A stretch of 64,000 nucleotides of DNA from JBOFSQ01 sp051651625 (GCA_051651625.1 JBOFSQ010000065.1:192415-256414); one strand, 5' to 3'. Positions 51,125 through 59,980 are shown, numbered from the stretch's first letter. Translations and numbers: made by a program. The notes: generated from the letters alone by a model not told the origin.

Positions 51125-51871
51125 GTGAAGCAAGCAATCATCAGTGACATTCACAGCAATCTAGAAGCGTTGTCGGCTGTCCTTGCGCGAATCGACACAC
51201 TGGGCGTTGACCAAATCGTCTGTTTGGGTGATGTTGTTGGTTACGGCCCGAATCCGCTTGAGTGCATCGGACTGGTTCGCCAGCGGGTCAAGACGTGCCT
51301 CCTCGGCAACCACGATCAAGCGGCCCTCTTCGACCCCGAAGGTTTCAACTCTGGTGCCGAACGCGCAATCTTCTGGACACGCGAACAACTCGAAAAACCG
51401 GCGAGCAGCGGATCGACTGGTTGCTGGGACTTCCTCGGCGAACTCCCGCGGTCTCACCGCGAAGGCGACACCATTTTCGTTCACGGTTCGCCACGCAATC
51501 CGCTAAACGAATACGTATTTCTCGACGACATCTACGACGAACGCAAAATGGATCGTCTCTTCTCGATCATCCCGAAATACTCGTTCCAAGGACACACTCA
51601 CGTCCCCGGCGTCTTTACCGAGTCGCGCGAGTTCTTCTCGCCGTCGGAGATCGACAACAAGTTTGTTCTCGCCGACAAAAAACTGATGATCAATGTCGGC
51701 TCGGTCGGTCAGCCGCGCGACAACGACCCGCGTGCTTGCTTCGTCACGGTAGATGGATCGTTCCTTGAGTTTCATCGCGTCGAATACCCGGTTGAAAAGA
51801 CGATTGCGAAGATCGCCGCGATCCCCGAACTCGACCCGTATCTCGGTGCCCGTCTGCGAATCGGACGGTAG
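51125..51871 (+). CDS. Metallophosphoesterase (calcineurin-like)
   Basis: A 248-residue two-metal phosphoesterase. The GTG at 51125 is chosen because a strong Shine-Dalgarno (GAGGAGG at 51113-51119) lies five bases ahead and the first strand QAIISDIHSNLEAL begins there; a longer reading from 51059 is repeat-encoded. The metal-binding motifs are D8-x-H10, G35-D36-x-x-G, G61-N-H-D64, the later His in FVHGSPRNP, and GHTHVPG. Compact, single-domain, cytoplasmic; the YfcE/diadenosine-tetraphosphatase-like group is the nearest. Substrate unknown. The CxxCxxCC protein gene follows after 34 bases. Confidence 0.93.
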   Translation: MKQAIISDIHSNLEALSAVLARIDTLGVDQIVCLGDVVGYGPNPLECIGLVRQRVKTCLLGNHDQAALFDPEGFNSGAERAIFWTREQLEKPASSGSTGCWDFLGELPRSHREGDTIFVHGSPRNPLNEYVFLDDIYDERKMDRLFSIIPKYSFQGHTHVPGVFTESREFFSPSEIDNKFVLADKKLMINVGSVGQPRDNDPRACFVTVDGSFLEFHRVEYPVEKTIAKIAAIPELDPYLGARLRIGR

Positions 51872-51875
51872 AAAA

Positions 51876-51902
51876 CAAGAACACGAAGCGTAAGCGAGTG
51901 CC
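51876..51902. repeat. Single GAAGCGTAAGCGAGTG-type unit
   Basis: One unit filling the gap between the metallophosphoesterase stop and the start of the next gene at 51906. Confidence 0.85.
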
Positions 51903-51905
51903 AAC

Positions 51906-52376
51906 GTGAGAGCAGACGTAGAGTCAACGAAAAAAGAAACGACATCACCGCGTCCGTGGTATACGAATGGTCTGGCGTTTGAGTGCGAAGCGTGTGGCGG
52001 ATGCTGCGGTGGTGGGCCGGGGTTTGTGTGGGTGACTGAAGACGAGATCACCGCACTCGCCGCCGCGATGCAAACGCCGCGAGACGTGTGGGAAAAAAAG
52101 TACGTCCGCACCGTCCGAAGCGGGCGCAAGACGCTCCGCGAACTCGACAACTACGACTGCTGTCTTCTGCGTGTTGATGGTGGTTGCAGTGTTTACTTGT
52201 CGCGTCCGCTTCAGTGTCGCACTTGGCCGTTCTGGCCAGAGAACATCGCCTCAAAAAGTGAGTGGAAGTCGCGTACACGCAACTGCCCCGGCTGCGGAAA
52301 CGGACGTACCTTCACCGAAAAAGAAATCGACGAAATCAGCGACTCGATCCGGCAGCACCGCGCGGAACCGCAATAA
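51906..52376 (+). CDS. YkgJ-family CxxCxxCC cysteine-cluster protein
   Basis: A 156-residue protein of the YkgJ/UPF0153 type (PF03692). The first cysteine cluster is FECEACGGCCGGGPGFVWVTEDEI, with C-x2-C-x2-CC spacing. It is followed by DNYDCCLLRVDGGCSVYLSRPLQCRTWPFWP and NCPGCGNG, giving many more cysteines; these probably bind zinc or an iron-sulphur cluster. Start at GTG 51906 just after a repeat unit; no ATG is closer to the motif. Probably cotranscribed with the metallophosphoesterase. Biochemical role unknown for the family. Confidence 0.85.
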   Translation: MRADVESTKKETTSPRPWYTNGLAFECEACGGCCGGGPGFVWVTEDEITALAAAMQTPRDVWEKKYVRTVRSGRKTLRELDNYDCCLLRVDGGCSVYLSRPLQCRTWPFWPENIASKSEWKSRTRNCPGCGNGRTFTEKEIDEISDSIRQHRAEPQ

Positions 52377-52382
52377 ACTTGT

Positions 52383-52563
52383 CCGCAGATTTCGCAGATT
52401 CACACAGATTTTTTAGGAGCCTCACACAAAGGCACGAAGGCACAAAGGAGTTTCTAAAGTCTATCCCTCTTCGTGCCTTTGTGCCTTGGTGTGAGAAAAA
52501 AAGAACTGCTAACAATCGCAAATCAAGCACAAAAAATCTGCGACCGTCTGCGCAATCTGCGGA
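52383..52563. repeat. Two nested long inverted repeats (CGCAGATT outer, GGCACGAAGGCAC inner)
   Basis: Outer arms CCGCAGATTTCGCAGATT... (52383-52413) and ...GCGCAATCTGCGG (52533-52563); inner arms CTCACACAAAGGCACGAAGG... and ...CCTTTGTGCCTTGGTGTGAG (52421-52495). Each folds into a large hairpin. A ~100-residue open frame over this region is made of repeat text and is not a gene. Confidence 0.85.
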
Positions 52564-52624
52564 TTCATCTCCTCGCCGTGCCTCCGAGTGAGACACCTCA
52601 AAAATCAGTGAACAGGTATAAACC

Positions 52625-53668
52625 ATGAAATTAATCGCCATCAGTGATCGTTACATTCCGCGTGCTGCGATGGAGGCGGGGCTGGCCGACCTCAAACCGT
52701 TTGGGATCGAGGTTGTCGTCTGTCCGTGGGAGCACGACACGCTCGAAGAGTTGCAAGCGGCGAATCTCAAGATCGAACAAGAAGGGCCAGACGCCGTTCC
52801 GCTTCCGGCGTCGCTCGACGAGACGATTCGCGGTGGCGACATCGTTGTGACGCAGTTTCCGCCGATCTCGCGGCGAGTGATCGAGTCGTCGCCAAAGTTA
52901 AAGTTAATTGGCGTCTTGCGAAGCGGCGTCGAAAATATTGACGTTACTGCTGCAACCAGTCGAAAAATTTCGGTCTTCAACACGCCGGGGCGGAACGCAC
53001 GCGCCGTCGCCGAGGCAACGCTGGCACTCATTCTCGCCGAAGTGAGAAACATCGCACGCGGACACCACGCCCTAAAAAGCGGTGTCTGGACGCGCGACTA
53101 TCCAAACAAAAACGACATCCCCGAACTGTTTGGTCGCACGGTCGGCCTCGTCGGATTCGGTGCGGTCGGTCGTCTTGTGGCGAAGTTTCTTGCTGCGTTC
53201 GATGCGCGTGTTGTCGTTTACGATCCGTTCTATCGCGGCGACAATCCTAGCGTCGCCGCCGTTTCGCTTGAAACGCTGCTAACGGAATCAGACGTAGTTT
53301 CGCTTCACGCACGCTACTCGCCGGAAACGCGACACATGCTCGGCGCGCGCGAGTTTGCGATGATGAAACCGACGGCGGTACTCGTCAACACCGCCCGCAG
53401 CGGACTCGTTGACGAACGTGCGCTGGTAGACGCACTAGCCACGCGGCGTATTATGGGTGCGGCACTCGACGTGTTCGACGACGAACCTCTCCCGCCCAAT
53501 TCGCCGTTTCTCACGCTCGACAACGTAACGCTCGTTCCGCACCTCGCTGGCAGCACCGCCGACGCCTTCCGTAACACGCCGCGACTCTTCGCGGCCAACC
53601 TAATCCGCTGTCTGCAAGGCGAAAGCGAGTTCCCCGTCATCAACGGAATTGCACCGCGATTCGGATAA
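52625..53668 (+). CDS. D-isomer specific 2-hydroxyacid dehydrogenase
   Basis: A 347-residue NAD-dependent dehydrogenase of the D-2-hydroxyacid family. Substrate domain (1 to about 110 and the C-terminus) with LKLIGVLRSGVENIDV; Rossmann loop GLVGFGAVGRLVAKFLAAF; the catalytic Arg in VLVNTARSGLVDERALVDAL; Glu in DVFDDEPLP; His in LVPHLAGST. Related to phosphoglycerate and hydroxypyruvate dehydrogenases but the exact substrate is unclear. Length is normal. It is flanked by repeats on both sides and appears to be transcribed alone. An NRNAR-type segment (PGRNARAVAEATLALILA) is also as expected. Confidence 0.92.
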   Translation: MKLIAISDRYIPRAAMEAGLADLKPFGIEVVVCPWEHDTLEELQAANLKIEQEGPDAVPLPASLDETIRGGDIVVTQFPPISRRVIESSPKLKLIGVLRSGVENIDVTAATSRKISVFNTPGRNARAVAEATLALILAEVRNIARGHHALKSGVWTRDYPNKNDIPELFGRTVGLVGFGAVGRLVAKFLAAFDARVVVYDPFYRGDNPSVAAVSLETLLTESDVVSLHARYSPETRHMLGAREFAMMKPTAVLVNTARSGLVDERALVDALATRRIMGAALDVFDDEPLPPNSPFLTLDNVTLVPHLAGSTADAFRNTPRLFAANLIRCLQGESEFPVINGIAPRFG

Positions 53669-53857
53669 CCGTTCAGGGTTGATTTCCACATCCGTCATTC
53701 CTGCGGAGGCAGGAATCCAAATCACACGCATCAAGCAGACGCGACAGCGGAACATGTGTGCGAGAGGAGTTGGTGCCATGTGTGCAATTGTGTTGACGAT
53801 GTCTTCCCTTTAGATTCCTGCCTACGCAGGAATGACGAAACAAACCGTGAACGTGTA
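53667..53857. repeat. Composite repeat element, copy 3 (short, ~190 bp)
   Basis: Left end AACCGTTCAGGG...CGTCATTCCTGCGGAGGCAGG, right end CCTGCCTACGCAGGAATGACG then AAACAAACCGTGAACG. The same two ends as the copy at 36553 but with a short core lacking the GCCCC palindromes. It follows the hydroxyacid dehydrogenase stop directly and faces the convergent DUF11 lipoprotein gene. Confidence 0.88.
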
Positions 53858-53892
53858 AGATTCGGATAACGTGCAACGGCAGCGCGTCACAT

Positions 53893-55953
53893 CTATCGTC
53901 CGATAGAAAGCGTCGTTTCGGGTGTGGCGATGGAGCGGTTGCCGATAAAGATTTCTGCCCGGAGCGTTTGTCGCGCGCTTGCTTCACGCGCAACGTAACG
54001 GACTTGAAGTTGTCGCGTTGCGTTCGGAAGCAGCGATTCGAGGACACGAACGAGCGTTCCGTCGCCTAGGCGTTCCGTTCCATTCGTCGCCTCAATCGGT
54101 TCGAGAGCGGCGGCATTCTGCGGTGGTAGCACGCGAAGCTGGACGTTGTTGTGCGTCTGCGGCGAAGTGTTCTTCACAATCAGCGAGTAAATTACCGTGT
54201 CGCCGACACGAATCGGCGTATTCACCGCGTTCCCTGGCTCGTCCGTTCGTTCCCAACGATATTCAAGCTCCTTCGCCGGAAGCGGCGTTGTCGGCGTGTA
54301 AGTCGTTGCTGGCCCACGCGATACTGGCGACGACGGTGAACTCGGAGAAGTCGGCGCGGGTGTTATGCCCGTCGATGGAATCGTCGGGACAATCGAACTG
54401 GGTGAACCATTGGGCGAAGGCGGCACGACGCTCGTCGGCACAGTGAGCGGTGCGACAAACGCCTCGACATTTGCGTCGCCCTGCGCGGCGAACTTTAGCG
54501 TGAGCGGAATCATCACCGATTGTTGCGGCGGGATCGCGGCCAGTTCCCACTGCACAAGTTCGCCGAGCGAGACCGGTTGCGGCGTGCTGCGAACGAACTG
54601 AACAACCGGCGAAAGCGGCAACCAAACTCGTGCGGGGGTCGCCACGCCGGTTGCGTTTGTGATTGTGAGCGTGTAGTTCGCCTCTTCGCCGAGTTTAATT
54701 TGACGCGGCCCTTGCGTCTGAATCGTCAAAACGCCGCCGCTCGCCCAAGTCTGCCGAATCGTCTCGCGCCCGACAGTGATCCGTTTTTCGCCGTCGTCGA
54801 TCCCCGCCGGACGAATAATGCTAACAGCAACCGTACTCGTCCCTTGCTTCATTTCCGTTTGCTTGAGTTCGACGGTCGCCTGTCCTTGACTGTTTGTGAC
54901 AACTTCTTGCACCTGCGCGTTACCATCGAGCGTTGCCGCTGGGCCGCCGATGATTTCGTAACGCACAACCCAGTTTGCTCGCGGTGAACCATCGGTCTTG
55001 CGACGAACTGTCGTCGTGAGTATGCGCGACGAACCGACCGCTGCAATCGTTGTTCGCGGCAGTTCCCATTCAGCATCGACCCAGTGAATAATCGCGCGGT
55101 CGCTGCGGCGTGACCAGTCTTTCATCGTCGTGCCGGTGACGGTGACGTTGCTTGTCCCTTCGCGTGTCGAGTTAATTGAGACCCACGTTTGGCCACGCAA
55201 GATTTGGATGTCGTCGGAAGTTTCGGGGGTGCCGCGCGTGAGGAACTGGTAGACCGCGCTCGTCTTTGTGAGAGCGGATTTTTCCGTTCCTTTTTTCGCC
55301 TTCCGCAAGTCGGCGTGGAGCGGATCGCAGACCGAACCGGTGTCGAACGCGATGATGTGCCCAACGCCATCAATCGCCCACTCGATTGGTTCGTTTGTGA
55401 TCAGATTGTCGCCCGTCCCAAGATAACTTGCAACAATAATTACTTCGCTGCCGAGCGGCGCGATCTGTTCGTTTGGCGTGGCGACGACGGCGGGGCCTTC
55501 TATCGGCGAAGTCGGTCGCGCGACGCCGCCGCTCCCACCGGCACCATGAAACGGTGCGCGTTCGCGGTCGGGTTCCATCACGATTGCGGTTGAAATTCCT
55601 GACGCGGGAAAACCTGTTGGCGATGTCGCGGTGCTGGTCATTGTTGTCCGCGTGTCGCCCAAGTTTCCGGGTAACGCCGATGGCGGCAGTGCGGTTGTCG
55701 CTGCTGACGGTGTTGTTTCTGGCGTCGTCGCGGGCGACGATTTGTCGCTCGTCGGACACTTGAACCAGCGGCAACCATCGCCGGTACCGAGTCCGAACGG
55801 CGACCCCGAAAAGAGCCTCTCACCGGTGGGGTCGATGTTGCTCGACGGCAGAAGCGAATCGTTCCCACCCCCACGCATCGACGCGCACCCCGCCCCCGCT
55901 GCGATCAGTATCGCAGTAACGAGAAACGCGATTTGGAGGTGATGGCGTGACAT
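53893..55953 (-). CDS. Lipoprotein with DUF11-type and Ig-like repeats
   Basis: A 686-residue exported lipoprotein. Start at ATG 55953, with the lipobox in AILIAAGAGCASM (Cys near 23); longer readings are encoded by tandem repeats (LAYASCSD units) and are rejected. After a low-complexity Pro/Thr/Ser region (60-150) come beta-sandwich domains: APLGSEVIIVASYLGTGDNLITNEPIEW, an Ig-like bacterial domain (TILTTTVRRKTDGSPRANWVVRYEIIGGPAATL), and two DUF11-type repeats (IKLGEEANYTLTITNATGVATPARVWLP; IRVGDTVIYSLIVKNTSPQTHNNVQLRVLPP). Another Pro/Thr/Ser linker separates the last two. These are typical surface adhesion-like lipoproteins of planctomycetes. Function unknown. Convergent with the hydroxyacid dehydrogenase. 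Confidence 0.8.
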   Translation of the reverse strand: MSRHHLQIAFLVTAILIAAGAGCASMRGGGNDSLLPSSNIDPTGERLFSGSPFGLGTGDGCRWFKCPTSDKSSPATTPETTPSAATTALPPSALPGNLGDTRTTMTSTATSPTGFPASGISTAIVMEPDRERAPFHGAGGSGGVARPTSPIEGPAVVATPNEQIAPLGSEVIIVASYLGTGDNLITNEPIEWAIDGVGHIIAFDTGSVCDPLHADLRKAKKGTEKSALTKTSAVYQFLTRGTPETSDDIQILRGQTWVSINSTREGTSNVTVTGTTMKDWSRRSDRAIIHWVDAEWELPRTTIAAVGSSRILTTTVRRKTDGSPRANWVVRYEIIGGPAATLDGNAQVQEVVTNSQGQATVELKQTEMKQGTSTVAVSIIRPAGIDDGEKRITVGRETIRQTWASGGVLTIQTQGPRQIKLGEEANYTLTITNATGVATPARVWLPLSPVVQFVRSTPQPVSLGELVQWELAAIPPQQSVMIPLTLKFAAQGDANVEAFVAPLTVPTSVVPPSPNGSPSSIVPTIPSTGITPAPTSPSSPSSPVSRGPATTYTPTTPLPAKELEYRWERTDEPGNAVNTPIRVGDTVIYSLIVKNTSPQTHNNVQLRVLPPQNAAALEPIEATNGTERLGDGTLVRVLESLLPNATRQLQVRYVAREASARQTLRAEIFIGNRSIATPETTLSIGR

Positions 55954-56282
55954 GTGAAAAATCAGAGCACGAAGCGTAAGCGAGTGACAAATCAGTGCCC
56001 AATCAGAACACGAAGCGTAAGCGAGTGCCCAATCGGAGCACGAAGCGTAAGCGAGTGACAAATCAGTATCCAATCAGAACACGAAGCGTAAGCGAGTGCC
56101 CAATCGAAGCGGGAAGCGTAAGCGAGTGCAGTGTGGTTCGGATGGATTCCCGCCTGCGCGGGAATGACGGGAAAAATCCAATCTCCGCTTCAGTATACCT
56201 TGAGAGAAAGTGCGCGCCACGTTATTTTTCGCAACACGTCAAGTTTTCGCAAACGGTTTTTGGAGTACAACCGTTTTCATCG
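55954..56282. other. 329-base intergenic region made mostly of repeats
   Basis: Besides the five-unit array it holds one GATTCCCGCCTGCGCGGGAATGACG hairpin (about 56146-56170). I see no gene. Promoter for the lipoprotein gene should be here. Confidence 0.55.
55962..56130. repeat. Array of five GAAGCGTAAGCGAGTG units
   Basis: Five direct units of ~28-30 bp with spacers CAAATCAGTGCCC, CAATCGG and CAAATCAGTATCC. It is the longest array of this family in the window. On the minus strand it keeps a frame open and would wrongly extend the lipoprotein gene. Confidence 0.92.
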
Positions 56283-56672
56283 TTACGAAGCGTTGCCACT
56301 GGCGACGGCGAACGCGGTGGCGTGCGAGTCGCAGTGTGATATAGAGATCATGACTTCGTTCACGCCGAGTTTTTCTGCGACTGAAGCGGCACCACCGGTG
56401 AGGATGACCGACGGTTTCCCACTCGGAGCGTTGACGACCTCAACATCGCGCCAAGTTATTCCGGTTGCCCAACCGGTGCCGATGGCTTTGAGTACCGCTT
56501 CTTTCGCGGCCCAGCGGCCAGAGAATCGTAGCACGGAATCGCGTCGCCCTTGGCAATACGCAATCTCACGCGGCGTGAAAACCCGCGCAACAAAGTTTTC
56601 GCCGTGATGCTCCAGCATCCGCGCAATGCGAGAACACTCCGTGATGTCGGTGCCGATGCCGATGATTTGCAT
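56283..56672 (-). CDS. acpS: Holo-[acyl-carrier-protein] synthase AcpS
   Basis: A 129-residue phosphopantetheinyl transferase that loads 4'-phosphopantetheine from CoA on acyl carrier protein. Start at ATG 56672 (MQIIGIGTDITECSRI), an exact family N-terminus with Asp9 as a metal ligand. The second motif is RFSGRWAAKEAVLKAIGTG with Glu58 and Lys62-like residues, and the C-terminus has VMISISHCDSHATAFAVA. A longer reading from 56930 is not supported. It is the last of three minus-strand genes (M48 peptidase, DUF1080, acpS) with 13 bases before its start. Normal length. Confidence 0.96.
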   Translation of the reverse strand: MQIIGIGTDITECSRIARMLEHHGENFVARVFTPREIAYCQGRRDSVLRFSGRWAAKEAVLKAIGTGWATGITWRDVEVVNAPSGKPSVILTGGAASVAEKLGVNEVMISISHCDSHATAFAVASGNAS

Positions 56673-56685
56673 GGTTTTTCTGCGT

Positions 56686-57423
56686 TCACGGTTTCTCGTC
56701 TTCGCCAACGAGTTTACGGAATTCAATTTTGCGGAGGTGTCCCGTCGTACACCAAGTACAAAAACCGAGCGGACGGTATGCCTGCATCTCCCAACGGATC
56801 GAGAGTTTCGCGTCTTTGCGATCAAGATCGACGACTTGCTTTTCTTCGTAGTTGTCTTTCTTGTTTGAGTCTTTTTCGGCGGGTTTGGTGTCGCTCGGAA
56901 TTGTGCGGAGCCAGACGCCGATGCGATCATCCGTCACGCGAACGCGAACGGCGTACCACGTTTTTTCGCGGAACGAGTGATAACCGTTTGTCTGGTTTTC
57001 GGAAGCGTCCATTCCGTTAATGCTGCTGAGACCAATCGTCGCGCCGCCCCATCCACCGAGGACGAAGCTGCAAAACGTGTCGTCAACGGGGAACGTTACG
57101 GTGCCGAAGAAGTCGCCGTAAGATGGCCGCATCGCTTCGTAACGCAGTTCGTAGTTTGTCTTCGCGTCGAACTTTTTCGCACGGATACCCGTCGCGCTGG
57201 CACCAGCACCGATGATGATCGTCTTGTCTTTGACGGTCACTTCGCCGTCACCGCCATAGACAGGAACTTCCCAACCATCGAGCGTTTCGCCATCGAAAAG
57301 CGGTTTCCAAACCTCTGACTTCACATCGGGTTTTGTTTCGGCACCAGATGCAAACGCACACATCATGATCCCCAAACAGAGAACGATTCCAAACAGACTC
57401 CAGCGACGATTCAGTTTTAACAT
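56686..57423 (-). CDS. Exported DUF1080 (3-keto-disaccharide hydrolase-like) protein
   Basis: A 245-residue protein with a signal peptide (MLKLNRRWSLFGIVLCLGIMMCAFASGAE) and one concanavalin-like DUF1080 domain. Family blocks: VWKPLFDGETLDGWEV at residues 39-54, KTNYELRYEAMRP, ATIGLSSINGMDASENQTNGYHSF, WYAVRVRVTDDRIGVWL, and final CTTGHLRKIEFRKL. Related domains act on 3-keto-glucosides, though the role of each paralogue varies. It overlaps the M48 peptidase stop by seven bases, so the two are cotranscribed, and acpS follows by 13 bases. An exported sugar-binding protein between a peptidase and a phosphopantetheinyl transferase is an odd functional mix. Confidence 0.88.
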   Translation of the reverse strand: MLKLNRRWSLFGIVLCLGIMMCAFASGAETKPDVKSEVWKPLFDGETLDGWEVPVYGGDGEVTVKDKTIIIGAGASATGIRAKKFDAKTNYELRYEAMRPSYGDFFGTVTFPVDDTFCSFVLGGWGGATIGLSSINGMDASENQTNGYHSFREKTWYAVRVRVTDDRIGVWLRTIPSDTKPAEKDSNKKDNYEEKQVVDLDRKDAKLSIRWEMQAYRPLGFCTWCTTGHLRKIEFRKLVGEDEKP

Positions 57424-59879
57424 TGCAACTTCCTTTCATTTTCGGTTTCGGGAAACTGTTCAAGCGGGGCGAGGCCGAGTCCGTTTTCGACCGCGAGGGC
57501 GATGGCGGCACACTCCGCCAGTGCAAGGTGATAAGTAACCGCAATACGTTGTTCAAAGACATCGCCAAGTTCAAACAGTTCCATGACATTGATAGTGTCG
57601 AAACCATCTTTCGCTTCGGCGGCGTCTTTACTCGCCTTTTTGGATTGGTTCGCTACGCTCTCTTGGAAACGCTTCTCAAGTACGTCGCGGTCACACGGGG
57701 CGATGAATGCAGCAAGCGTTATGTCGCTGTCGTTATGGTCGAACGGATACGGCGTGACACCACACGCCTCGTGGCAGGTTCGCAGCAAATGTCGCAGTGC
57801 TGCAAACTCGTCCTTGAAGTGCGTGAAAAATAGACTCGCTTGCGCCTGCGTGGCTGGTTGCGAGGCCGTGAAGATTACCTGTAGAGTTTGGTTGATGTGT
57901 TTTGAACCCATCCATCCTTCCCGCATTGTCGCCAGTTTTGTCAGCACGTCGAGAAGCGTACTAAAGCGTTCGGCGAGTTGTTGGGCGTCGTCGAGAGCAT
58001 CGTCGAGTTCGCCGCTCGTGAGGAGCGAAGCGATGGCACGAAGTCTGTCGCACACCGCTACGTCGCGCGGACGCATCGCGTCCATCAGCGCGTCCCACGC
58101 GGCGTTCGCCGCGCGAACTGCTTCTTCGGCGTCGCTTACTTTTTTGAACGTCATCCCGCCAAACATCTTGCGAGTAATTCGTTTCCGGTTGAGCAGAAGT
58201 GTACGGCAAGCGGTTGTTTTGGCGATCTGCTCCGACGCCGCTGGGAGTGCGTCGTAAGCGGTCTTCCACGCGGTTCGCGTGTCACTCTGCCTGATGCGGG
58301 CTTGCACAAGACGTGTCCAAGCGTCGCCAACGTTGTTGTCAACATTATTGCTGTCACCATCGCACGCCATCGGAAGGATAATTTGAGAACAGTAGGCGTC
58401 TTGAAAAAACTGTTTGAACGCCATCCAGCCGCGTGTTTCTCGCTGCATCTGCGCAACAACGTCGCCGATGTCGCGTAGGTTGTCGTCTTGAAATGTCCAG
58501 TTCTGGACATCGCGGTAGAAGGCAAGTGTCGCGTCGCGGCTGAGTGCAACAAAGTCACGAAAGAGCCACGTTGCCGGACGCTTAATCAACGACTCGTCTT
58601 TGGTGCTGGTGTTGACGACATTGTAGGTCGAACCATCTGGTGTCTGCCAACGTGTGAACGAATCGGCGTTGAACACACCTGCTGTGTTCGCAGTTTTGAT
58701 AATTGCGATGCGGTCACGGTCGCACGGATGCGTGTCGGTAAAGTGGGTCTTGGAGTCGCGGATAGCGTTGGCGACGGCATCGGGATAAAGTTGTTTTGCG
58801 AAGTCCAAATTGGCCGCAATGAGAATCGGATAGTTGTCGGGGAGACGATCTTCGTTGAGCATGTAGAGAATATCGCCTTTTGTTTTCTGGTCGGCGAATT
58901 GGAGCCAGTTTAGACGTTCGAGCGTTGCCGCTGTCGTTTCGCTCCCGACGAGACGTGTTGAGAACGTGTCGGCATCGAACTCCGCCTGACGACTCATAAA
59001 CCCCGCTGCAAAATGCCCCGCCGTCATAAAACACCATAATACGCGGCGTATCAACCACACAACTGCAACGACGCACAAACACGGTAGCATTGTCCAAGGG
59101 ATTCCAATTGTCACACCGGAATGAAGCGTGCGATCAAGTCCATCGCGGTAGTAGTAGATGTGGGCGAACCACGCGATCACTGTTCGCACAACGTATTGGA
59201 TACGTCGCATACCTACTTGCGTGAAGTGACCGAACTCGTGTGCGAGAACACCAGCGAACGACACTGTTGAGAGACCCGCGACAAGCGGTAGACCAATGAG
59301 AAGGTCGCACTTCTTGCCACCGGTGAGCGCGCCCCAAAAGCCGCTCGTTGTTGCGGCGGCGGCGTTGACTTCGCAGTCGATGAAAATCCGCGACGGCGTT
59401 GGCGCACCGACAACGCGACAGACGTTATCGACAAACTCAAACAGCAGCGGCTCTTCTTCTCGCGTTACGCGCCGCCGTGTATCTTTTCCCCAACCGAAGA
59501 GGAGCGGTCGAATTAAAACGATGAGCGTCACGCCCAAAACAAGTGCAGCGACGATACCGTATCCGAGTTCCGCGCGTTGCTGTTCGGTGAGCGGCGGCGT
59601 TGGACGATTGATGATCGACAGAATACAACGGTACTCAAGATAACCGAGGCCGCCAAGAAGTCCAAAGTAGACCAGCGGCAAGAGAAGGACAAAGACACCA
59701 ACAAGAGCCAACGCCAAACGATAACGCGCAGAGACGCGAACCGGTTCAAGCGGCGGCCCCGCTAGCGGCGTGAGTATCGCGTTACGATAGGCACTGCGTT
59801 CTTGTTCGTCTTCGGGAGACTGGTATCGCGCGACCAAGTCGCGGTCTGCCGCCAGAGGATTCGCTACTTTCGAGGACAT
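57417..59879 (-). CDS. Membrane M48-family zinc metallopeptidase, large C-terminal domain
   Basis: An 820-residue membrane protein. TM1 at about 53-78 and TM2 at about 106-130 flank a loop; then HEFGH (214-218) inside FAGVLAHEFGHFTQVG and a third Glu in RQAEFDADTF (near 300). Two more hydrophobic segments lie between (YVVRTVIAWFAHIYY, WTMLPCLCVVAVVWLI). This is the M48 (HtpX/Ste24-type) arrangement, with the zinc site on the cytoplasmic side. The C-terminal 480 residues are soluble and helical, with no known motif to me, and are much longer than in HtpX. It probably does membrane protein quality control. It is the first of a group with the DUF1080 gene and acpS; transcribed away from rpsI. 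Confidence 0.85.
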   Translation of the reverse strand: MSSKVANPLAADRDLVARYQSPEDEQERSAYRNAILTPLAGPPLEPVRVSARYRLALALVGVFVLLLPLVYFGLLGGLGYLEYRCILSIINRPTPPLTEQQRAELGYGIVAALVLGVTLIVLIRPLLFGWGKDTRRRVTREEEPLLFEFVDNVCRVVGAPTPSRIFIDCEVNAAAATTSGFWGALTGGKKCDLLIGLPLVAGLSTVSFAGVLAHEFGHFTQVGMRRIQYVVRTVIAWFAHIYYYRDGLDRTLHSGVTIGIPWTMLPCLCVVAVVWLIRRVLWCFMTAGHFAAGFMSRQAEFDADTFSTRLVGSETTAATLERLNWLQFADQKTKGDILYMLNEDRLPDNYPILIAANLDFAKQLYPDAVANAIRDSKTHFTDTHPCDRDRIAIIKTANTAGVFNADSFTRWQTPDGSTYNVVNTSTKDESLIKRPATWLFRDFVALSRDATLAFYRDVQNWTFQDDNLRDIGDVVAQMQRETRGWMAFKQFFQDAYCSQIILPMACDGDSNNVDNNVGDAWTRLVQARIRQSDTRTAWKTAYDALPAASEQIAKTTACRTLLLNRKRITRKMFGGMTFKKVSDAEEAVRAANAAWDALMDAMRPRDVAVCDRLRAIASLLTSGELDDALDDAQQLAERFSTLLDVLTKLATMREGWMGSKHINQTLQVIFTASQPATQAQASLFFTHFKDEFAALRHLLRTCHEACGVTPYPFDHNDSDITLAAFIAPCDRDVLEKRFQESVANQSKKASKDAAEAKDGFDTINVMELFELGDVFEQRIAVTYHLALAECAAIALAVENGLGLAPLEQFPETENERKLQC

Positions 59880-59919
59880 CGAAAACCCTCACCGGTGTTA
59901 CTCCCAATCACCATACAGA

Positions 59920-59951
59920 AAACCCGTGAAGCTGAAAAACTCCACGGGTTT
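59920..59951 (-). terminator. Hairpin downstream of rpsI
   Basis: AAACCCGTG and CACGGGTTT pair around a 14-base loop. On the minus strand the hairpin is followed by TTCTGT, so it looks like an intrinsic terminator of the rplM-rpsI unit before the M48 peptidase gene. Confidence 0.7.
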
Positions 59952-59980
59952 CCTGTACAACAAACATCAATCGGTAACGG

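Noticed and set aside
52336..52641. About 100-residue minus-strand frame downstream of the CxxCxxCC gene
   Set aside because: It is entirely encoded by the nested hairpin repeats and lacks a ribosome-binding site.
5984..56130. CRISPR array
   Set aside because: The tandem GAAGCGTAAGCGAGTG units have very short spacers (0-20 bases) that repeat among loci, and no cas genes are in the window.
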